64,000 nt of DNA from contig NZ_CADFEJ010000001.1 of assembly GCF_902833055.1 (NCBI RefSeq), positions 434,001-498,000 on the forward strand. The letters run 5' to 3'. A model generated the notes under the pieces. It made no database searches, was not told the DNA's origin, and saw only the letters and a list, made by a program, of their open reading frames with translations. This DNA comes from Burkholderia territorii (GTDB taxonomy: Bacteria; Pseudomonadota; Gammaproteobacteria; Burkholderiales; Burkholderiaceae). Below are positions 54,911 to 63,348 of this stretch, piece by piece. Position numbers and translations under genes: made by a program. The number at the start of each line of letters is the position of its first letter. The stretch's first letter is position 1.

Positions 54911-55321
54911 CTAACGCCCGTCTTTACCTGGAGCACCGTCGGCTTCAGCGAAATTCAGTTCGACGCCATTGCCGGCCGGGTCGGTGAAAAAGAGCTGGAG
55001 TTGACGTGTGAGCGGCACGTACGCGCGCGAGTACCGGACGTGCGCGTCGGCCAGGCGCCGCTCCATGTCGGCCGCGTTTTCGCAAGAAAACGCCATGTGG
55101 TCGAACGTATTGACGACATGCGCCGGCCGGACCTCGCCTGGCCGTGCTTCCGACAGATGGAGGATCGCCTGCGCCCCCGCGTAGAGCCAGTAGCCGTTGC
55201 TCTGGAACGGCGGTCGATAGCCCGGCTCGAGGCCCACGACGTTCACGTAGAAATCGCGCAGCGCATCGAGCGTGGCTCGATCCGCGCGCAGGTTGTAATG
55301 ATTGAGTCCGATCACTGGCAT
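54911..55321 (-). CDS. VOC superfamily protein (glyoxalase-like)
   Basis: A 136-residue VOC protein. Its first half begins GLNHYNLRADRATLDALRDFYVNVVGLEPGYRPPF, and the second includes NTFDHMAFSCENAADMERRL and LFFTDPAGNGVELNF, with the usual His, His and Glu metal positions (His9, about His89, Glu close to the end). A metal-dependent lyase, isomerase or dioxygenase is possible. ATG at 55321 is preferred to an upstream start. It precedes the Lrp gene by no shared operon; both are on the minus strand. Confidence 0.78.
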   Translation of the reverse strand: MPVIGLNHYNLRADRATLDALRDFYVNVVGLEPGYRPPFQSNGYWLYAGAQAILHLSEARPGEVRPAHVVNTFDHMAFSCENAADMERRLADAHVRYSRAYVPLTRQLQLFFTDPAGNGVELNFAEADGAPGKDGR

Positions 55322-55384
55322 GGCGGGTTGTCCGGTTCGCGCAAGGTGCACACCGCACAGCATCGCGCAACGCGGGCGGTCCTG

Positions 55385-55846
55385 TCACCTCCGTGCGCCC
55401 TTGACGGCCGCTGCCGGCCGTGCGACGCCGCGCGCCGGCAGCGGCGTCGACATCACGATCGACGTGCGTGTTTCGCCGTACAGGTTGATGCGCTCGATCA
55501 GTTGCTCGAGGTGCGCCATGCTGACCGCGACGAACCGCATCACGTAGGAGTCGGCGCCGGTCACGTGATGGCACTCGACCACTTCGGGAATCGTTTCCAG
55601 CAGCTTCAGGAATTTCGCCTTCGCCGGTTGCGGCACCGTGATGCCGATCAGCGCGCTCACCGGGTAGCCGGCGGCGGCCGGATTGACGCGCGCCGTGTAG
55701 CCGTCGATCACGCCCGCCGATTCGAGGCGCTTCACGCGTTCGGTCACCGCCGGTACCGACAAGTGGACCTGGCGCGCCAGCTCCGTGTAGCTGATGCGGC
55801 CGTTGGCCTGCAGCAGCGCGAGTATCTTCCAGTCGAGTTCGTCCAT
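55385..55846 (-). CDS. Lrp/AsnC-family regulator
   Basis: A 153-residue regulator with N-terminal winged helix (MDELDWKILALLQANGRISYTELARQVHLSVPAVTERVKRLESAGVIDG) and C-terminal RAM ligand domain (LIGITVPQ..., CHHVTGADSYVMRF). It is divergent from a LysE exporter across 114 bases containing a perfect inverted repeat, so it almost certainly controls that exporter in response to an amino acid. The proline-rich tail (LPARGVARP) is extra. Confidence 0.92.
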   Translation of the reverse strand: MDELDWKILALLQANGRISYTELARQVHLSVPAVTERVKRLESAGVIDGYTARVNPAAAGYPVSALIGITVPQPAKAKFLKLLETIPEVVECHHVTGADSYVMRFVAVSMAHLEQLIERINLYGETRTSIVMSTPLPARGVARPAAAVKGARR

Positions 55847-55855
55847 CGCGGCGGA

Positions 55856-55891
55856 GTTTTTAAGGTGAAGGGCCTATTTTTCCTTAAAAAC
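55856..55891. promoter_or_regulatory. Inverted-repeat operator for Lrp regulator / lysE
   Basis: GTTTTTAAGG (55856-55865) and CCTTAAAAAC (55882-55891) are perfect 10-base reverse complements separated by 16 bases, in the 114-base divergent spacer between the Lrp-type gene and lysE. The A/T-rich arms with about 26-base spacing suit an Lrp dimer pair. Confidence 0.65.
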
Positions 55892-55960
55892 CGTCTTCAG
55901 CGGCGACCGGACTTTCCCTACGATGCGGTTCATGTCATTGCATGTCGCGAGGAGCCGGCC

Positions 55961-56599
55961 ATGCTGTTCATCAAGTCCGTCGTGATGGGATTGTCGATCG
56001 CGGTGCCGGTCGGCCCGATCGGCATGCTCTGCATCCAGCGCAGCCTGAGCCGCGGCTTTCGCGCAGGATTCGCGACGGGCATCGGCGCCGCGTGCGCCGA
56101 TGCGATCTACGGGCTGCTCGGCGCGCTGGGCGTCGCCGGCATCGTCACCGCATTTCCGATGCTGACCGTCGCACTGAAAATCGTCGGCGGCGCATTCCTC
56201 GTGTGGCTGGCCTGGTCCATCGCGCGGCAGGCACCGGCCGCGCCGGCCGCAGTGCGCGACGCGCCGCGCGCGAGCGTGCTGCGCGATTTCCTGACGACCT
56301 TCGGCCTCACGCTGTCGAACCCGATGACGATCCTGTCGTTCGTCGGGATCTTCGCGGCGCTCGGCCCGCTGTCGGGCACGCACGAAGGCACGGCGGGGCC
56401 AACCGTGGCGTCGATGGTGGCGGGCGTGTTCGCCGGATCCGCGACGTGGTGGCTGTGCCTGAGCAGCGCGACCGCCGCATTGCGCACAAAGATGCCTCTA
56501 CCTCTAATGCACGGCCTGTCGCGCGGATCGGCGGTCGTGATCGCGGCGTTCGGCGCGATCCAGCTGATCGCGGGCATGCGCGGCGTCGCCGGGGCGTGA
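55961..56599 (+). CDS. LysE-family amino acid exporter
   Basis: A 212-residue membrane protein with six hydrophobic segments. The family N-terminus is MGLSIAVPVGPIGMLCIQRSL, and SNPMTILSFVGIFAALG is the conserved loop of helix 4. LysE/RhtB transporters export amino acids using proton gradient. ATG at 55961 follows GAGGAG. It is divergent from the Lrp-type gene and probably activated by it. Substrate cannot be told. Confidence 0.9.
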   Translation: MLFIKSVVMGLSIAVPVGPIGMLCIQRSLSRGFRAGFATGIGAACADAIYGLLGALGVAGIVTAFPMLTVALKIVGGAFLVWLAWSIARQAPAAPAAVRDAPRASVLRDFLTTFGLTLSNPMTILSFVGIFAALGPLSGTHEGTAGPTVASMVAGVFAGSATWWLCLSSATAALRTKMPLPLMHGLSRGSAVVIAAFGAIQLIAGMRGVAGA

Positions 56600-56634
56600 C
56601 GCAAACCACGCCGTCGTCGCACCGCGCGCCCCGC

Positions 56635-58563
56635 TCAGAACGTATAGCTGACCTTGCCGAACGCGGTGCGGCCGAGCGTGTTGTAGCCGTACGCCGTCAT
56701 GTACTGACGGTCGAACAGGTTCGACAGCGTCGCCGACACCGTCAGGTGCGAATTGATCCTGTACGACGCGCGCAGGTTCACGGTCAGGTACGACGGCAGA
56801 TACGTCGTGTTGGCCGGGTCGTCGAACGTCGTGCCGCCGTAGTTCAGCGACGCGCCCGTGCTCAGCGCATGCAGGTTGAACTCGTCCCACGTGTGGTCGA
56901 CGTTGACGCTGACCGTCTGGCGAGGCCGGCGGTTGAGCCAGCTGTCGTTGGTTTCGTCCTGCGGATTCAGGAAACCGACCGCGATGCTCACCGGTGTATA
57001 CCGGCCGATCGTGCCCTTGTACGACAGGTCGATGCCGCGGATATGCGAGCGGCCGATGTTCATCGGCGAGCGCGTCGCGGGGTTGTACGCGATCAGGTTG
57101 CTGATGCGCGTGTCGTAGATCGCGGCGCTGAACGTGCCGTACGCCGTGTTCGCGTCGAGCGCGGCTTCGACCGAATCGCTGCGTTCCGGGTTCAGGTCCG
57201 GATTGCCGTAGCCCGGGTAGTACAGGTCGTTGAACGACGGCAGGCGGAACGCGTTGCCGTACGACACGCGCGCCGTATAGACGGGCGTGATGGCCCATGA
57301 CAGCGCGGCATTGCCGGTGTTCACGGCTTTTCCGGCGATGATCTCGTGCCGCCCGGCGACGAACAGCGTCACGCTACCGAGTGTCGCCGACTGGTGCAGC
57401 GAGAACGCGGAGTCGTTGCGCGTGGGCACGCCGTCGGGCACGTCGACCGGCAGAAATGCCTGTTCGCGCGTGAAGTCGTACGCGAGCTTCGTCTCGCCCG
57501 ACAGCGGCAGGCCGAACAACCGGAAGCCATGCTCCTGATGGGTCAGCGACGTCGACGCGCTGATGCGCTGCGAGTTGATCTGGTCGGTCGGGATGGTCGG
57601 ATCGCTGGCATACAGGAACTGGCGATCGTTCGCATAACCGAACGACTGGTCGAATTGCGTGTCGGGCGTGATGTCGAGATGGAACGCGATGCCGGTCGTC
57701 AGCTGATGATCGAGCTCGCGATTCGCAAAGCCTGCGTTGTCGAAGGAAAGATCGGAACGGTGATACAGCGCGAACGTCGAGATCGACCAGTTGTCGCGCG
57801 CGTAGCCGAGCCGCGCATCGAGGTCCTGTGCGTGATACGGATTGCGTCCGGCCTCGTGCCCGTACGCGAACGGCCGCGTCGCATCGATGCCGGCCGTGTT
57901 GTAGTCGTGCAGGCCGAGCGTGTAGGTGAGGCCGCCGAGCGCGGCGAGCGGCCCGGTCGACGGCACGGTGCCCGACGTGCGCACCTGCGTGTCGAAGGTC
58001 TTGTTCGTGCCGCCGCCGAACGACGCGGTGGTCTGGTTCGGCTGGCCCGCGGCGCGGCGCGTGAACAGCTGCACGACGCCGCCCATCGCGTTCGCGCCGA
58101 ACGATGCGGCGGCCGGCCCCGAGATCACTTCGACGCGTTCGAACGCGTCGGTCGGCAGGTCGGCCCACGGCGCGATGCCGGTCGTCGGCGAGCCGATCCG
58201 GATGCCGTCGATGAACACCGCGACCTGGTTGGCGGACGAACCGCGGATGCTGACCGACGCGGACGAGCCGGGGCCGCCGTTCTGCGAGACGGTCACGCCC
58301 GGCAGCGTCGCGAGCGCCTGCGTGATGCTCGGGTCGCTCGGCGACAGCCGGTCGAGATCGGCGCGCGTGAGCACCTGCGTGGTCGCATAACGCTGGTCGA
58401 ACGATTCGGGCAGGTGCCGCGTGTCGGTCACGCTGATCGTCGGCAGGTCGGCGGCTTCGGCGGGCCGGGGCGATTGCGCGGGCGCCGTGTCGCCGGCGGC
58501 ATGGGCGAGCGGGGCGAACAGCGCCGTGGCGGCGGACGTGGCGAGAAGGTGGCGAAGATTCAT
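56635..58563 (-). CDS. btuB: TonB-dependent receptor, BtuB-like (cobalamin uptake)
   Basis: A 642-residue outer-membrane receptor. Order: signal peptide to AHAAG, TonB box near LPTISVTDTR, plug domain (ALATLPGVTVSQNGG, RGSSANQVAVFIDGIRIG, VEVISGPAAASFGANAMGGVVQLFTR), then a 22-strand barrel ending NTLGRTAFGKVSYTF. The GPAAASFGANAMGGVV signature and the size are typical of BtuB. A cobalamin riboswitch lies about 330 bases upstream on the same strand, which makes vitamin B12 the likely ligand. The leader between riboswitch and start is 326 bases and holds nothing else I recognise. Confidence 0.9.
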   Translation of the reverse strand: MNLRHLLATSAATALFAPLAHAAGDTAPAQSPRPAEAADLPTISVTDTRHLPESFDQRYATTQVLTRADLDRLSPSDPSITQALATLPGVTVSQNGGPGSSASVSIRGSSANQVAVFIDGIRIGSPTTGIAPWADLPTDAFERVEVISGPAAASFGANAMGGVVQLFTRRAAGQPNQTTASFGGGTNKTFDTQVRTSGTVPSTGPLAALGGLTYTLGLHDYNTAGIDATRPFAYGHEAGRNPYHAQDLDARLGYARDNWSISTFALYHRSDLSFDNAGFANRELDHQLTTGIAFHLDITPDTQFDQSFGYANDRQFLYASDPTIPTDQINSQRISASTSLTHQEHGFRLFGLPLSGETKLAYDFTREQAFLPVDVPDGVPTRNDSAFSLHQSATLGSVTLFVAGRHEIIAGKAVNTGNAALSWAITPVYTARVSYGNAFRLPSFNDLYYPGYGNPDLNPERSDSVEAALDANTAYGTFSAAIYDTRISNLIAYNPATRSPMNIGRSHIRGIDLSYKGTIGRYTPVSIAVGFLNPQDETNDSWLNRRPRQTVSVNVDHTWDEFNLHALSTGASLNYGGTTFDDPANTTYLPSYLTVNLRASYRINSHLTVSATLSNLFDRQYMTAYGYNTLGRTAFGKVSYTF

Positions 58564-58889
58564 GAGGCAATGAGCGTGATCGTGTTGCAGGGACGGCGAG
58601 CGTAAGCGTGTGGCGGTGCGTACCGCCGCGGTTCGTGTCGGTCTATCGCGAGGCGAGACGGCGTGGGCGGTCGTCGGGCGGGCCGGAGCACACGGCAACG
58701 CACGCGCGTGCAGGCACGCCGCGCCGATGGCCGGCGCGACGGCACGACGCTTCCGGTAAGGAAGCGCAGATGAAAAGTCTGGACATCTGAAGGGTCCTGA
58801 GGTCGGGCCGTCCGTGCAACGGGGCGACCGCGAAAGGCGGCGCCTGGCGCTCCGGGACACCCCGCCCGGCGCGGCTGCTTGGACCTCGG

Positions 58890-59055
58890 GTCGATGGCAG
58901 GTCTCCTGGCTCGCGGGTCGCTATTCGCACCGGCCTTCCCGGTTTCCCAGTGGCGTGGGGGAGTGCGAATTCGCCGCTCACAGTTGCGGGGGCAGCCGCA
59001 GATTCGAGGCGCTGCCTCTCCTGCGTTCCCTTTTGATCCCGTGTCCGGGAACCAT
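58890..59055 (-). ncRNA. Cobalamin riboswitch
   Basis: Read on the minus strand, the B12-box GCCACTGGGAAACCGGGAAGGC is near 58954-58933, with upstream conserved AGCCAGGAGACCTGCC at about 58912-58897. The 5' part has the GGGAA...AAAAGGGAAC start and the GCGGCTGCCCCCGCAACTGT core. This is the full adenosylcobalamin aptamer arrangement. It should lower btuB expression when B12 is abundant. Edges are approximate. Confidence 0.92.
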
Positions 59056-59483
59056 CAGCGCGCAAGCGTAATGGCGAGCACTCCGCTGCGTCAATTGGCG
59101 AAGCACGCAGGGATGCGAAAAAACGTCAGTGCGCGGCGGATTCGTCCCGAATTCCGTCTCGGGAGACCTCGGCATCGCGTTACATCAGACGAAACGGAAA
59201 GACGAGGAAGGCGGCCACGTTGGCGTGACCGCCGAACGCTTCGTCCGGGGGCGTGCTGCGCGAGCTCCACTCGAACGTGCGGCGCGCGTGCTCGATCTCG
59301 TTCAAATGGGCGACGCGAAAGCCCGGCTCGTGCTGCATGTTGCGGATATCGCGGGCTGACGCGAAGCGGCCCGCGCACGACATTCTGTCGGCGCTCGCGG
59401 TGCGGCCGCCCCGGCGGCCGGCACCCTTGAATCCCGCATTCGCGCATTCGCGCATTCGCGCATCGACCACACAGGACACTGAC
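59056..59483. other. Spacer with octamer repeats upstream of SDR
   Basis: No gene is convincing in this 428-base spacer. Just before the SDR, the octamer CGCATTCG occurs three and a half times (59435-59463). The left part should hold the riboswitch/btuB promoter on the minus strand. Nothing else stands out. Confidence 0.6.
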
Positions 59484-60308
59484 ATGACGACCCAGATTCG
59501 CTTCGACGGCGGTACCGCCGTGATTACCGGCGCGGCCAGCGGCATCGGCAGCGGGCTTGCGCGCCACGCGGCCGCGCTCGGCATGCGCGTGGTGCTGGCC
59601 GATCTCGATCCGGCGAAGCTCGACGCGTTCGCCGCGACGCTCGACACCGACGTGCTGTGCGTGCCGACCGACGTCAGCCGCCCCGAGGCCGTCGACGCAC
59701 TGGCCGACGCCGCGTGGCAACGCTTCGGCGGCGTCGACCTGCTGTTCAACAACGCGGGCGTGATGACCACCGGCTTCAGCTGGGAAATCACGCCGGAGCG
59801 GTTCGAGCGCAGTTTCGCGATCAACGTGCACGGCGTGATGAACGGGCTCCGCAGCTTCGTGCCGCGCATGCTCGAGCGCAACGTGCCGGCGCGCATCGTC
59901 AATACCGCGTCGGTCGGCGGATTCCTGCCGAGCCCGCTGATGTCGCCTTACTCGGCGACGAAATTCGCGGTGGTCGCGCTGACCGAATCGCTTTACGGCG
60001 AACTGAAGATGCTCGGCGCGCCGGTCGGCGTGTCGCTGCTCGCGCCGGGCCCGGTGCAGACGGGCATTTTCAACGACCCGTTCGGCGCCGCGCACGAGCG
60101 GCCGGAGGTGCGGGGCTTCGTCGAGACGATGCGCGCGATGTTGAACGCGCACGGCCTCACGCCCGACGCATTTGCAGCGCGGGCGTTCGACGGCATTCGC
60201 GACGGGCGTTACTGGCTGATTCCGCAGCCGCAGGCGATCGACGGCGCGCTGCAGCGGCGCACCGCAGACATCCTCGCCGCGCGCGACCCGTCGCTGCCGT
60301 CGTTGTAA
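59484..60308 (+). CDS. Short-chain dehydrogenase/reductase
   Basis: A 274-residue SDR: AVITGAASGIGSGLARHA, VLADLDPAK (Asp for NAD), LLFNNAGVMT, NTASVGGFLPSPLMSPYSATKFAVV with Ser-Tyr-Lys, and a longer C-terminal arm after the core (AFDGIRDGRYWLIPQPQ). The long tail resembles members acting on hydrophobic alcohols such as retinol- or steroid-like substrates, but specificity is unclear. It is alone, 7 kb beyond the steroid genes. Start follows ACAGGA. Confidence 0.8.
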   Translation: MTTQIRFDGGTAVITGAASGIGSGLARHAAALGMRVVLADLDPAKLDAFAATLDTDVLCVPTDVSRPEAVDALADAAWQRFGGVDLLFNNAGVMTTGFSWEITPERFERSFAINVHGVMNGLRSFVPRMLERNVPARIVNTASVGGFLPSPLMSPYSATKFAVVALTESLYGELKMLGAPVGVSLLAPGPVQTGIFNDPFGAAHERPEVRGFVETMRAMLNAHGLTPDAFAARAFDGIRDGRYWLIPQPQAIDGALQRRTADILAARDPSLPSL

Positions 60309-60356
60309 TGAGATGACGCGGGCCGGCCGACCGACGCGGCCGGCTCACGTGCCGGG

Positions 60357-60602
60357 TTACATATGCATGCCGGCGTGCGTGCGGCCGTTCGGGTCGCCGC
60401 CGCGATCGGGCGGCGTATTGTTCTGATCGATCTTCGCGAGCACGAAGCCCGCATGCGGCAGGGCGGGCGAACGGGGGACGGCCTGCGCGACCGGATCGCG
60501 CGGCGAAATGGTGGAAAAACCGGATGACGTCGCGCCCGGTTGCGCGAACGCCGTGACGGATGCGGCCGCGACGGCGGCGGCGACGATCGCGTGCGTGTTC
60601 AT
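60357..60602 (-). CDS. Small secreted protein, unknown
   Basis: An 81-residue exported protein. The signal peptide MNTHAIVAAAVAAASVTAFA is followed by QPGATSSGF (cleavage near residue 20-21). The mature part has no cysteine and ends in a glycine/asparagine/histidine/methionine-rich stretch (GDPNGRTHAGMHM). AAGAAGGAG precedes the ATG at 60602. No family is recognised. The gene is isolated between two other units. Confidence 0.65.
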   Translation of the reverse strand: MNTHAIVAAAVAAASVTAFAQPGATSSGFSTISPRDPVAQAVPRSPALPHAGFVLAKIDQNNTPPDRGGDPNGRTHAGMHM

Positions 60603-60733
60603 GGCGACTCCTTCTTCACGACAGACTGCGAAATCACGCATTCAGTCTAGGGCGCGAAACTTAACGCGACGTGAAGGAGCGGCGGCGCGCGGATGACAGG
60701 ATGTTCATACGGCCATCCGCGCGCCGCAACGCA

Positions 60734-61708
60734 TCACGCGGAGGCGGCGATCAGCGCGCAGAAGTTCTCGAGATCGACGTTGCCGCCGCTGATCACGATG
60801 CCGACACGCTTGCCTTTCAGTTCGTCCTTCATCCGGCGCGCGGCCGCGAGCGACAGGCAACCGGTCGGTTCGACGACAATCTTCATACGCGTCGCGAAAA
60901 AGCGCATGCAGTCGACGAGTTCCGCATCGGTCGCGGTCAGGATGTCGTCGACGTCGCGGCGCAGGATCGGGAACGTCAGGTTGCCGAGATGCTGCGTCTG
61001 CGCGCCGTCGGCGATCGTGCGCGGCGTGTCGATATGGACGATCGAACCGGACCGGAACGATTGCTGCCCGTCGTTGCCGGCTTCCGGTTCGACGCCGTAC
61101 AGCTTCGCGTGCGGCGACAGCGCGCGCGTCGCGAGTGCCGTGCCCGACAGCAGGCCGCCGCCGCCGAGCGGCGTGAACACGGCGTCCAGCGGCCCGACTT
61201 CGTCGAACAGTTCCTTCGCCGCCGTGCCCTGGCCCGCGATCACGTCCGCGTGGTCGTACGGCGGCACCAGCGTGAGCCCGTGCTTCTCGGCGAGCGCGCG
61301 GCCGATCTGCTCGCGGTCCTCGGTATAGCGATCGTAGGTCACGACGTTGCCGCCGTAGCCGCGCGTCGCGGCCATCTTCGCGGCCGGCGCGTCCTGCGGC
61401 ATCACGATCGTCGCCGGGATGCCGAGGATGCGCGCCGACAGCGCGATCGCCTGCGCGTGGTTGCCCGACGAGAACGCGACGACACCGTGACGGCGTTGCG
61501 TCGCGTCGAAGCGCGACAGCGCGTTGAACGCGCCGCGGAACTTGAACGCGCCCATGCGCTGCAGGTTCTCGCACTTGAAGAACACCTGCGCGCCGAGCGC
61601 TTCGTCGATCGTTCGCGACGTCATCACGGGCGTGCGGTGCGCGTGGCCGTCGAGTCGTGCCGCGGCGGCCGCGACGTCGTCATAGGTGGGGAGGGTCGGT
61701 GTGTTCAT
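60734..61708 (-). CDS. PLP-dependent threonine dehydratase-like ammonia-lyase
   Basis: A 324-residue fold-type II PLP enzyme. Lys56 in GAFKFRGAFN is the Schiff-base lysine; SSGNHAQA, GGGGLLSG and SGGNVDLENF complete the cofactor site. Single-domain length without regulatory ACT domain fits serine racemase/threo-3-hydroxyaspartate dehydratase or catabolic threonine dehydratase. It lies 68 bases after a DauR-like regulator and a YbaK-like gene in the same direction, which suggests one operon for an unusual amino acid. Confidence 0.85.
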   Translation of the reverse strand: MNTPTLPTYDDVAAAAARLDGHAHRTPVMTSRTIDEALGAQVFFKCENLQRMGAFKFRGAFNALSRFDATQRRHGVVAFSSGNHAQAIALSARILGIPATIVMPQDAPAAKMAATRGYGGNVVTYDRYTEDREQIGRALAEKHGLTLVPPYDHADVIAGQGTAAKELFDEVGPLDAVFTPLGGGGLLSGTALATRALSPHAKLYGVEPEAGNDGQQSFRSGSIVHIDTPRTIADGAQTQHLGNLTFPILRRDVDDILTATDAELVDCMRFFATRMKIVVEPTGCLSLAAARRMKDELKGKRVGIVISGGNVDLENFCALIAASA

Positions 61709-61776
61709 GAGTCGCTCGTCGGAAGAGTCGGTCAAAAGGTTGGCGGGGCGCGCGACGGGCACGTCGGCCTCACGCA

Positions 61777-62415
61777 TCATTTCGCATCGTTGTATACAGT
61801 GGCGCGCGACACGCCGAGGTGCTGCGACACGATTTCCATCGCGCGGCGCACCTCGAGAAAGCCGTCGGCCTTCAGCATCTGCATCAGCTCGCGGCGCTGT
61901 TCGGTCTTCAGTTCGCGCGGCGTGGTCGCAAGGCGCGTCGCGAACGCGTCGATGCGCTGCCGGATCGCATCCGCGCCGGCCGGGTCGAGCGTTTCGGCCA
62001 CGGGCGCACCTTCGGTGCTGCAGAACTGGTTCAGCATGCCCTGGAAACCGCGAAACAGCGTGACGTCGGCGTTCAGGCACAGCGCGGCCACGTAGCGGCC
62101 GCTCGAATCCTTGATGCCGATCGACGTGCTTTTCGCGGTGCGGCCGTCGGCGAAGCGGTTCGCGTAGTTCGCGAGCACCTGCGGGAAGTCGTCGTCCTCG
62201 ATGCGGGCGAGCCCGAGTTCGGTCGCCGGATCGCCGATCGCGCGGCCCGACAGGTTGTTGTGGATCGCGAGGATCGCGTGCTCCGGCGTGCGCAGGTCGT
62301 GCACGACGACTTCGGTGAACGGCCCGAACATCGCGCCGAGCCCTTCGGCGATGCGCAGCACCTGCTCGATCAGCGATGCCTGCTCCGACAGTGGCCTGGC
62401 GTGGGGCGTGGTCAT
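61777..62415 (-). CDS. YheO/DauR-like transcriptional regulator
   Basis: A 212-residue regulator. N-terminal YheO-type PAS-like domain: ITEVVVHDLRTPEHAILAIHNNLSGR-like stretch and STSIGIKDSSGRYVAALCLNADVT. C-terminal HTH of the DauR type ends VSQHLGVSRATVYNDAK. DauR represses D-arginine use in Pseudomonas; members often control neighbouring amino-acid genes. The ATG overlaps the YbaK-like gene's stop by ATGA, so the three genes are one unit. Confidence 0.88.
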   Translation of the reverse strand: MTTPHARPLSEQASLIEQVLRIAEGLGAMFGPFTEVVVHDLRTPEHAILAIHNNLSGRAIGDPATELGLARIEDDDFPQVLANYANRFADGRTAKSTSIGIKDSSGRYVAALCLNADVTLFRGFQGMLNQFCSTEGAPVAETLDPAGADAIRQRIDAFATRLATTPRELKTEQRRELMQMLKADGFLEVRRAMEIVSQHLGVSRATVYNDAK

Positions 62416-62933
62416 GTGCTGGCCTCGGGCGCGGGTGCGTCGGCCGTCTGCGGTCGCGTGATGTCGGCCAGCAGCGGGCGGGCGATTCGCACGTAGTCGG
62501 ATGCGTCGAGCACGACCGAGCGATCGAGGCGACCCGCGTTGAACGCGATTTCATCGTTGAGTTCGATCAGCGCGGGGTCGACGACGAGCGTCACGTTCGA
62601 GTCGAACACGAACGGCGGCACGGCGCCCATCACGCAGCGCGTGACGGTGGCCGCAAGTTCGGGCGGCGCGAGCGTTGCCTTGCGGCGGCCGACCGCGTCG
62701 GCGACCTTGCGGAAATCGATCTTCAGATGACCGGGGATGACCGCAAGGGCGGTGGCGTCGCCGCCGTCCTTGAACGTGCAGAGCATTGCCTTCGCGCCCT
62801 GCTCGGGACGCGTGCCGCGAATCGCGGCGATTACGTCGGATTTGCCTTCGGCCGGGTGGTCCAGCACGCGGAACCGCGCGCCGGCGGTGGTCAGCAGCTC
62901 GCACAGCGCGTCGAAAACGGGATAGTCGCTCAT
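62412..62933 (-). CDS. YbaK/ProX-like aminoacyl-tRNA deacylase
   Basis: A 173-residue protein of the YbaK/EbsC editing-domain fold. Conserved features: RFRVLDHPAEG, KAMLCTFKD (Lys for tRNA phosphate), AVIPGHLKIDFRKVADAVGRRKATLAPPE and GAVPPFVFDSNVTLVVDPAL. Stand-alone editing proteins hydrolyse mischarged tRNAs. Being coupled to an amino-acid lyase and its regulator is unusual; it could clear tRNA charged with the lyase's substrate. ATG at 62933 has a weak ribosome-binding site. Confidence 0.85.
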   Translation of the reverse strand: MSDYPVFDALCELLTTAGARFRVLDHPAEGKSDVIAAIRGTRPEQGAKAMLCTFKDGGDATALAVIPGHLKIDFRKVADAVGRRKATLAPPELAATVTRCVMGAVPPFVFDSNVTLVVDPALIELNDEIAFNAGRLDRSVVLDASDYVRIARPLLADITRPQTADAPAPEAST

Positions 62934-63190
62934 GTCGATCCGGGCAGAGGAGGGCGCGCATCGCGGTGCGCGGGGACGGCGCGCTTGCGCATCGCTATCG
63001 ATGAATTGTCCAAGTATAGACGTTTTGTCATTCGCGTGGCGCAGGTTCGGCGCATGCACCGCCCAATCGGGATTCCCACCAACTGCCGAAAGACCATTTC
63101 ATATTGCGGCATGCGCGCGAAATTCCCGTCACGCGCCCGTCCCGCCGCTTGAAAACCTGTTTTGCATCGCAAAACGCACCGCTTATCTCA

Positions 63191-63233
63191 TTGAAAAGCA
63201 AGCGAAATTTATATCTTATGTCTTATATAAGAC
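63191..63233 (+). promoter_or_regulatory. aceA promoter with palindromic operator
   Basis: TTGAAA (63191-63196), a 17-base spacer and TCTTAT (63214-63219) make a fair sigma70 promoter. Directly downstream, 63220-63233 is a perfect 14-base palindrome, GTCTTATATAAGAC, overlapping the expected start of transcription, as for a repressor site. An additional half-site, TCTTAT, is the -10 itself. The leader is about 120 bases. The rest of the 415-base gap after YbaK is empty. Confidence 0.6.
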
Positions 63234-63348
63234 TTCGTCGAAAACGGATCGGGCGGCGTTACCATTGAGTCCATGCAGTTCGCTTCGTCACACGAAGCGG
63301 GCACGCTGAACCCTTTACTCAAATGCGCTTCGTTCCCAGGAGATTGAC

